From the NCBI GenBank assembly GCA_009780515.1, contig WQZX01000035.1:1-35418 (forward strand): a stretch of 35,418 nt of DNA, given 5' to 3'. Under the pieces are notes generated by a model that made no database searches, was not told the origin of the DNA, and saw only the letters and a list, made by a program, of their open reading frames with translations. The stretch comes from Nocardioidaceae bacterium. Lineage in GTDB: Bacteria > Actinomycetota > Actinomycetes > Propionibacteriales > Nocardioidaceae. A program made the position numbers and the translations under genes. This document shows, piece by piece, positions 32,595 through 35,418 of this stretch. The stretch's first letter is position 1, and each line of letters starts with the position of its first letter.

Positions 32595-32608
32595 CAGTCA
32601 CGCTCCCC
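32570..32608. repeat. 39-nt palindromic repeat, copy C, holding two stop codons
   Basis: Arms GGGGAGTCTGGCTGTCACC (32570-32588) and GGTGACAGTCACGCTCCCC (32590-32608) around one T. The TGA of the plus-strand gene (32592-32594) and the TGA of ccsB on the minus strand (32584-32586) both lie in its centre, so the two genes overlap by 11 nt inside the repeat. It is probably a bidirectional terminator. Confidence 0.88.
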
Positions 32609-33657
32609 AATGGGGCCTGGTGGGGAGCAGTCACGTGCACGCCCGGCTCGGCGTACGAGTGCTGGCTGGAGGAGTTGAAGTAGTTGATCCCGATGAAGTT
32701 GAACCACAGCGTCGCCAGGCCGAGCAGGGCCAGGATCGCGGCGTTGCGGCCCTTCCAGCCGGCGGTGGCGCGGGCGTGGAGGTAGCAGGCGTAGACGACC
32801 CAGGTGATGAACGCCCAGACCTCCTTGGGGTCCCAGTTCCAGTAGCGGGACCAGGCCTGGTGGGCCCAGATCGGGCCGGAGATCAGCACCGCGAAGGTCC
32901 ACACCGGGAACGCGAACGCGTGCACGCGGTAGGAGACCCGGTCGAGGGCCTCGAGGCCGGGGACGCGGGCGAGCCAGCCGGTCAGCTCGGCGCCGTCGGC
33001 GGCCGCGGCCTTGCGCTCGGCGCGCAGCTTGACCAGGTAGACGATCGAGGTGATGCCACCGAGGGTGAACGCACCCGTCGCGATGGCGGCCGAGATGACG
33101 TGGATGACCAGCCAGTAGGAGCTGAGCGCGTCGGTCAGCGGCGCGACCGCCTCGTGCAGGACCAGCATCGCGACCATCAGCATCGTCACGACGAACCCGA
33201 CGACCAGCGGCGACATCCAGTCGAGCCGGAACTTCTTGTAGAGCGCCAGGTACATCACGATCACGATGAACGAGCCGGTGATCGTGAACTCGTACATGTT
33301 GCCCCACGGCACCCGGTTCGGGTCCGCGGCCATGCCGCGCGCGAACAGCCCGACGAAGTGCACGACGGCCGCCAGGATCGTCAGCAGGATGCCGAGCCGG
33401 CCCCAGAAGGCCACCTTCTCCTCGCGGGTACGACGCTCGCTCGGCTCGTCCTCGCGCGGCGGCTCGGCGACCGGTGCGCCACCGCCGGATCCGACCAGCT
33501 GGCCGACCCGCTCGGTCGACCGCTCGGTCACGGCGGCTCCCTTGGGCTGGCGCAGCATGGACCACTCGATGAGGTGGGAGAGCAGGGCCAGGAAGTAGAT
33601 GATCCCGGCCGCACCGATGGCGTGGTCGCTCAGCGTTCCCCAGTCGGCGTTGGTCAC
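32584..33657 (-). CDS. ccsB: Cytochrome c synthesis protein CcsB (CcsA/CcsB heme lyase subunit)
   Basis: A 357-residue, eight-helix membrane protein that delivers heme to apocytochrome c outside the membrane, working with ResB (system II). The Trp-rich heme-handling loop AHQAWSRYWNWDPKEVWAF begins at residue 265. Conserved histidines that may ligate heme are His186, His246 and His333. A hydrophilic loop of about 45 residues (40-85) follows the first helix. Start is GTG 33657, overlapping the resB stop (GTGA). The last seven residues (GSVTVTR) and the stop are encoded by the 39-nt palindrome, so the natural C-terminus after the last helix has been replaced or extended. Confidence 0.93.
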   Translation of the reverse strand: MTNADWGTLSDHAIGAAGIIYFLALLSHLIEWSMLRQPKGAAVTERSTERVGQLVGSGGGAPVAEPPREDEPSERRTREEKVAFWGRLGILLTILAAVVHFVGLFARGMAADPNRVPWGNMYEFTITGSFIVIVMYLALYKKFRLDWMSPLVVGFVVTMLMVAMLVLHEAVAPLTDALSSYWLVIHVISAAIATGAFTLGGITSIVYLVKLRAERKAAAADGAELTGWLARVPGLEALDRVSYRVHAFAFPVWTFAVLISGPIWAHQAWSRYWNWDPKEVWAFITWVVYACYLHARATAGWKGRNAAILALLGLATLWFNFIGINYFNSSSQHSYAEPGVHVTAPHQAPLGSVTVTR

Positions 33658-35303
33658 GGCGTTCCCTTCTTCTGGCCCTTGGTCGGTCCGCGCAGGCTCT
33701 CGACCAGACCGTCGAGGATCTCTGCGATTTCGGAGTTGCCGGAGCGGTCGAGCACGGCCACCTCGACGACGGTCCGCTCCATTGTGTCCCCCTGCCCCCC
33801 ATCGGAGTCACCCGCGGGTCGCCGTCGGGCGCGGACCCAGATCCGGCGCGGCCGGATGAACAGCGATCCGCACAGCCCGATCAGCCCCAGGACGACGCCG
33901 CCGAGCACGATGTGGGTGCCCGGCGTCTGGCTGATCTGCACCCGGACCCACTTCTTGACGCCGTCGAACTTCACCGAGCCCAGGCCGCCCGGCAGCCTCA
34001 TCGTCTGCCCCGGCTTGAGGTCGAGTCGCAGCGGCATGCCGTTGGGCTGCTTGAGCTGGGTGGCGTGCGCCTTGTCGAGCACGTAGACCGACTGCGGCGC
34101 CCCGCTGTCGAGCCCGAGGTTGCCGGTGTAGGCGAACAGCGCGAGCCGAGGGTTCAGGTCGTTCGGGAAGACCGTCATCGGGTTGCCGTGCACGGCGGCG
34201 TACGTCGGGTAGAACACCCCGTCGAGGCCGATCTCGCTCGGCTTCGCGGCCGGCGCCTTCACCACGCCGTACGAGAGGAAGGTGCCGTCCTGGGGCAGGA
34301 AGACGGTCGGGCCGGTGTAGGCGACGTGGCCCTGCCCGTCGCGGACGGTGATGACCGGGGCGTAGCCGTGCCCGATGAGGAAGACCTCGGTGCTCCCGAT
34401 GTCGAGCGGGTGGTTGACCTCGAGGTCGTACTTCTTCGTCGGGCCCTTGCCGCAGTCGTCCTGGTAGCCGACGTCGGCCTTGAACTTCGTCGCCATGCCG
34501 GCCCGCGGCCCGGAGGTGAGCCACTGGTCGGCGTACTTGTCGATGGTGAAGCAGAACGGGTTCATCTGGCTGGTGTGGAACAGCCCGCCCGGGTTGAAGT
34601 CGTCGTACTGCGTCAGGTTGTTGGTGAAGGTCGTGCCGTCGACGACGATCACGCCGCCCTGGTAGCCGAACAGGCTGCCCATGGCGAAGCCCGCGAGGAC
34701 GATCAGCACCGACAGGTGGAAGATCAGGTTGCCGGCCTCGCGGAGCTGTCCGCGCTCGGCAGCGACGTAGTCGACCGTGTCGCCGTCGCCCACCTTGCGC
34801 AGGCGGTGGCGCCGCCCGAGCACCTGGCGGGCGTGCGCGAGGACCTCCTCCGGCGTCTGCTCGGAGTCGTACGACGTCTGCGCGGGCAGCCGGCCGAGGT
34901 TCGCGGGTGCCGCGGGCGGCTGGGCCCGGAACGCGCGGAAGTAGACGAACAGGCGCGGCACGATGCAGCCGACGAGCGAGATCGTGAGCAGCAGGTAGAC
35001 CGCCGCGAACCACGGCGAGCCGTAGACCGAGAAGAGGTCGAGACGCTCGTAGAGCGGGGTGAGCTTCGGGTGTGCCTGCTTCCACTGCGTCACACCCTGG
35101 GCGTTGACGCCGGACTGCGGGATGACCGATCCGGGCACGGCGGCCAGCGCGAGCAGCAGCAGCAGCACGATGGCGGTCCGCATCGAGCAGAGCTGGCGCC
35201 AGGTCCAGCGGGCCAGCTCGCGCAGGTCGAGCTCACCGGCCTTGACCGATCGCGCGCCGGACTCGGCAGGCCGCCGCTGCGGCCCCTTGTTCTCGTCGCT
35301 CAC
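33654..35303 (-). CDS. resB: Cytochrome c biogenesis protein ResB
   Basis: A 549-residue partner of CcsB in system II cytochrome c maturation. It has the ResB order: helix 1 near residue 42-62 (AIVLLLLLALAAVPGSVIPQ), helix 2 near 98-118, helix 3 near 192-212 (GNLIFHLSVLIVLAGFAMGS), a large outer domain with FTNNLTQYDDFNPGGLFHTS, and a final helix near 465-485. A cytoplasmic C-terminal tail follows. Start is GTG 35303, which overlaps the stop of a repeat-encoded micro-ORF (GTGA). A thioredoxin-like protein and CcdA usually precede ResB in actinobacteria; they would lie beyond the right edge. Confidence 0.92.
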   Translation of the reverse strand: MSDENKGPQRRPAESGARSVKAGELDLRELARWTWRQLCSMRTAIVLLLLLALAAVPGSVIPQSGVNAQGVTQWKQAHPKLTPLYERLDLFSVYGSPWFAAVYLLLTISLVGCIVPRLFVYFRAFRAQPPAAPANLGRLPAQTSYDSEQTPEEVLAHARQVLGRRHRLRKVGDGDTVDYVAAERGQLREAGNLIFHLSVLIVLAGFAMGSLFGYQGGVIVVDGTTFTNNLTQYDDFNPGGLFHTSQMNPFCFTIDKYADQWLTSGPRAGMATKFKADVGYQDDCGKGPTKKYDLEVNHPLDIGSTEVFLIGHGYAPVITVRDGQGHVAYTGPTVFLPQDGTFLSYGVVKAPAAKPSEIGLDGVFYPTYAAVHGNPMTVFPNDLNPRLALFAYTGNLGLDSGAPQSVYVLDKAHATQLKQPNGMPLRLDLKPGQTMRLPGGLGSVKFDGVKKWVRVQISQTPGTHIVLGGVVLGLIGLCGSLFIRPRRIWVRARRRPAGDSDGGQGDTMERTVVEVAVLDRSGNSEIAEILDGLVESLRGPTKGQKKGTP

Positions 35304-35392
35304 AGGCCCACCAGCTTCGTTCGCTCGGACGCGGCCTCAAGCCACAGCCCGCCGTCACCTCGCGCCCCGAGGCGGCCGCGCCACTCGCTCAC
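35300..35392 (-). CDS. Repeat-encoded 30-codon micro-ORF coupled to resB
   Basis: GTG 35392 to TGA 35300-35302; the product begins VSEWRGRLGARGDGG and ends EAASERTKLVGL. Its stop overlaps the resB GTG as CTGTGAGC. Its own GTG overlaps the stop of the preceding repeat unit in the same way. Thirty codons plus a stop minus the 4-nt overlap equals 89 nt, the repeat period. It may serve only to carry ribosomes to resB. Confidence 0.35.
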   Translation of the reverse strand: MSEWRGRLGARGDGGLWLEAASERTKLVGL

Positions 35393-35418
35393 AGGCCCAC
35401 CAGCTTCGTTCGCTCGGA
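35389..35418 (-). CDS. End of the preceding repeat-encoded frame (partial)
   Basis: Reads SERTKLVGL then TGA at 35389-35391, identical to the end of the micro-ORF at 35300. It is either the previous unit of the tandem array or the true C-terminus of the next upstream gene from which the repeat arose; the window edge prevents a decision. Confidence 0.35.
   Translation of the reverse strand, partial: SERTKLVGL

Larger units (their letters stand above)
35296..35418. repeat. 89-bp tandem repeat upstream of resB, cut by the window edge
   Basis: The 34-nt block at 35296-35329 is repeated exactly at 35385-35418, giving a period of 89 bp. About 1.4 units are visible and the array probably continues to the right. 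On the minus strand each unit reads as a 30-codon frame ending in TGA, whose GTGA overlap would start the next unit. Confidence 0.85.

Overview
The window is very GC-rich, uses GTG and TTG starts freely, packs its genes with 1-8 nt overlaps, and carries menaquinone genes, a 14-subunit complex I operon and a ResB/CcsB cytochrome c system. Together these point to a high-GC actinobacterium, most likely Nocardioides or a close relative in Propionibacteriales. The genus is inferred from gene order and protein character; no search was run.

Layout. 1-163: tail of a 2-oxoacid:ferredoxin oxidoreductase beta subunit. 164-4414: accessory region with two related small membrane proteins flanking a frameshifted small membrane gene, two secreted proteins, and an ECF (SigE-family) sigma factor coupled to a membrane-anchored six-cysteine protein. 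4549-5469: rarD, followed by an inverted pair of palindromic repeats. 5605-22311 (minus strand): the polyprenyl diphosphate synthase and the complete nuoA-N operon, read from nuoA at 22311 down to nuoN, with the prenyl synthase coupled at the end. 22529-31468: menG, a lipid/membrane-anchored protein, an MBL-fold hydrolase, a Na+/H+ antiporter with a UBP zinc finger, menD, menC and menE on the minus strand; then menA on the plus strand and a DUF4229 protein on the minus strand. 31614-32594: an AbiEi-type HTH plus DUF559/Vsr-like nuclease protein, flanked on both sides by copies of one 39-nt palindrome. 32584-35303: ccsB and resB on the minus strand, preceded by an 89-bp tandem repeat at the window edge.

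How the genes work together. The prenyl synthase makes the isoprenoid tail, menD/C/E make the naphthoquinone precursor, menA attaches the tail and menG methylates the ring. Menaquinone then takes electrons from NADH through NuoA-N. ResB/CcsB attach heme to the cytochromes c of the downstream chain. The window is therefore a respiratory supercluster.

The unusual part is the density of palindromic and tandem repeats: at least six kinds in 35 kb, lying at gene ends, in spacers and even in frame inside menD, nuoG and menE. The most interesting unit is the nuclease-like gene enclosed by two copies of the 39-nt palindrome, with a near-perfect promoter, a palindrome over its -35 box, and a third solitary copy of the repeat about 9 kb away. 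It resembles the logic of REP/transposase units but with an unrelated protein. A second oddity is a set of micro-ORFs (in the nuoL-nuoM spacer and in the 89-bp tandem repeat) whose stop codons overlap the start of the next gene. No tRNA, rRNA, CRISPR array, IS element or prophage gene was recognised.
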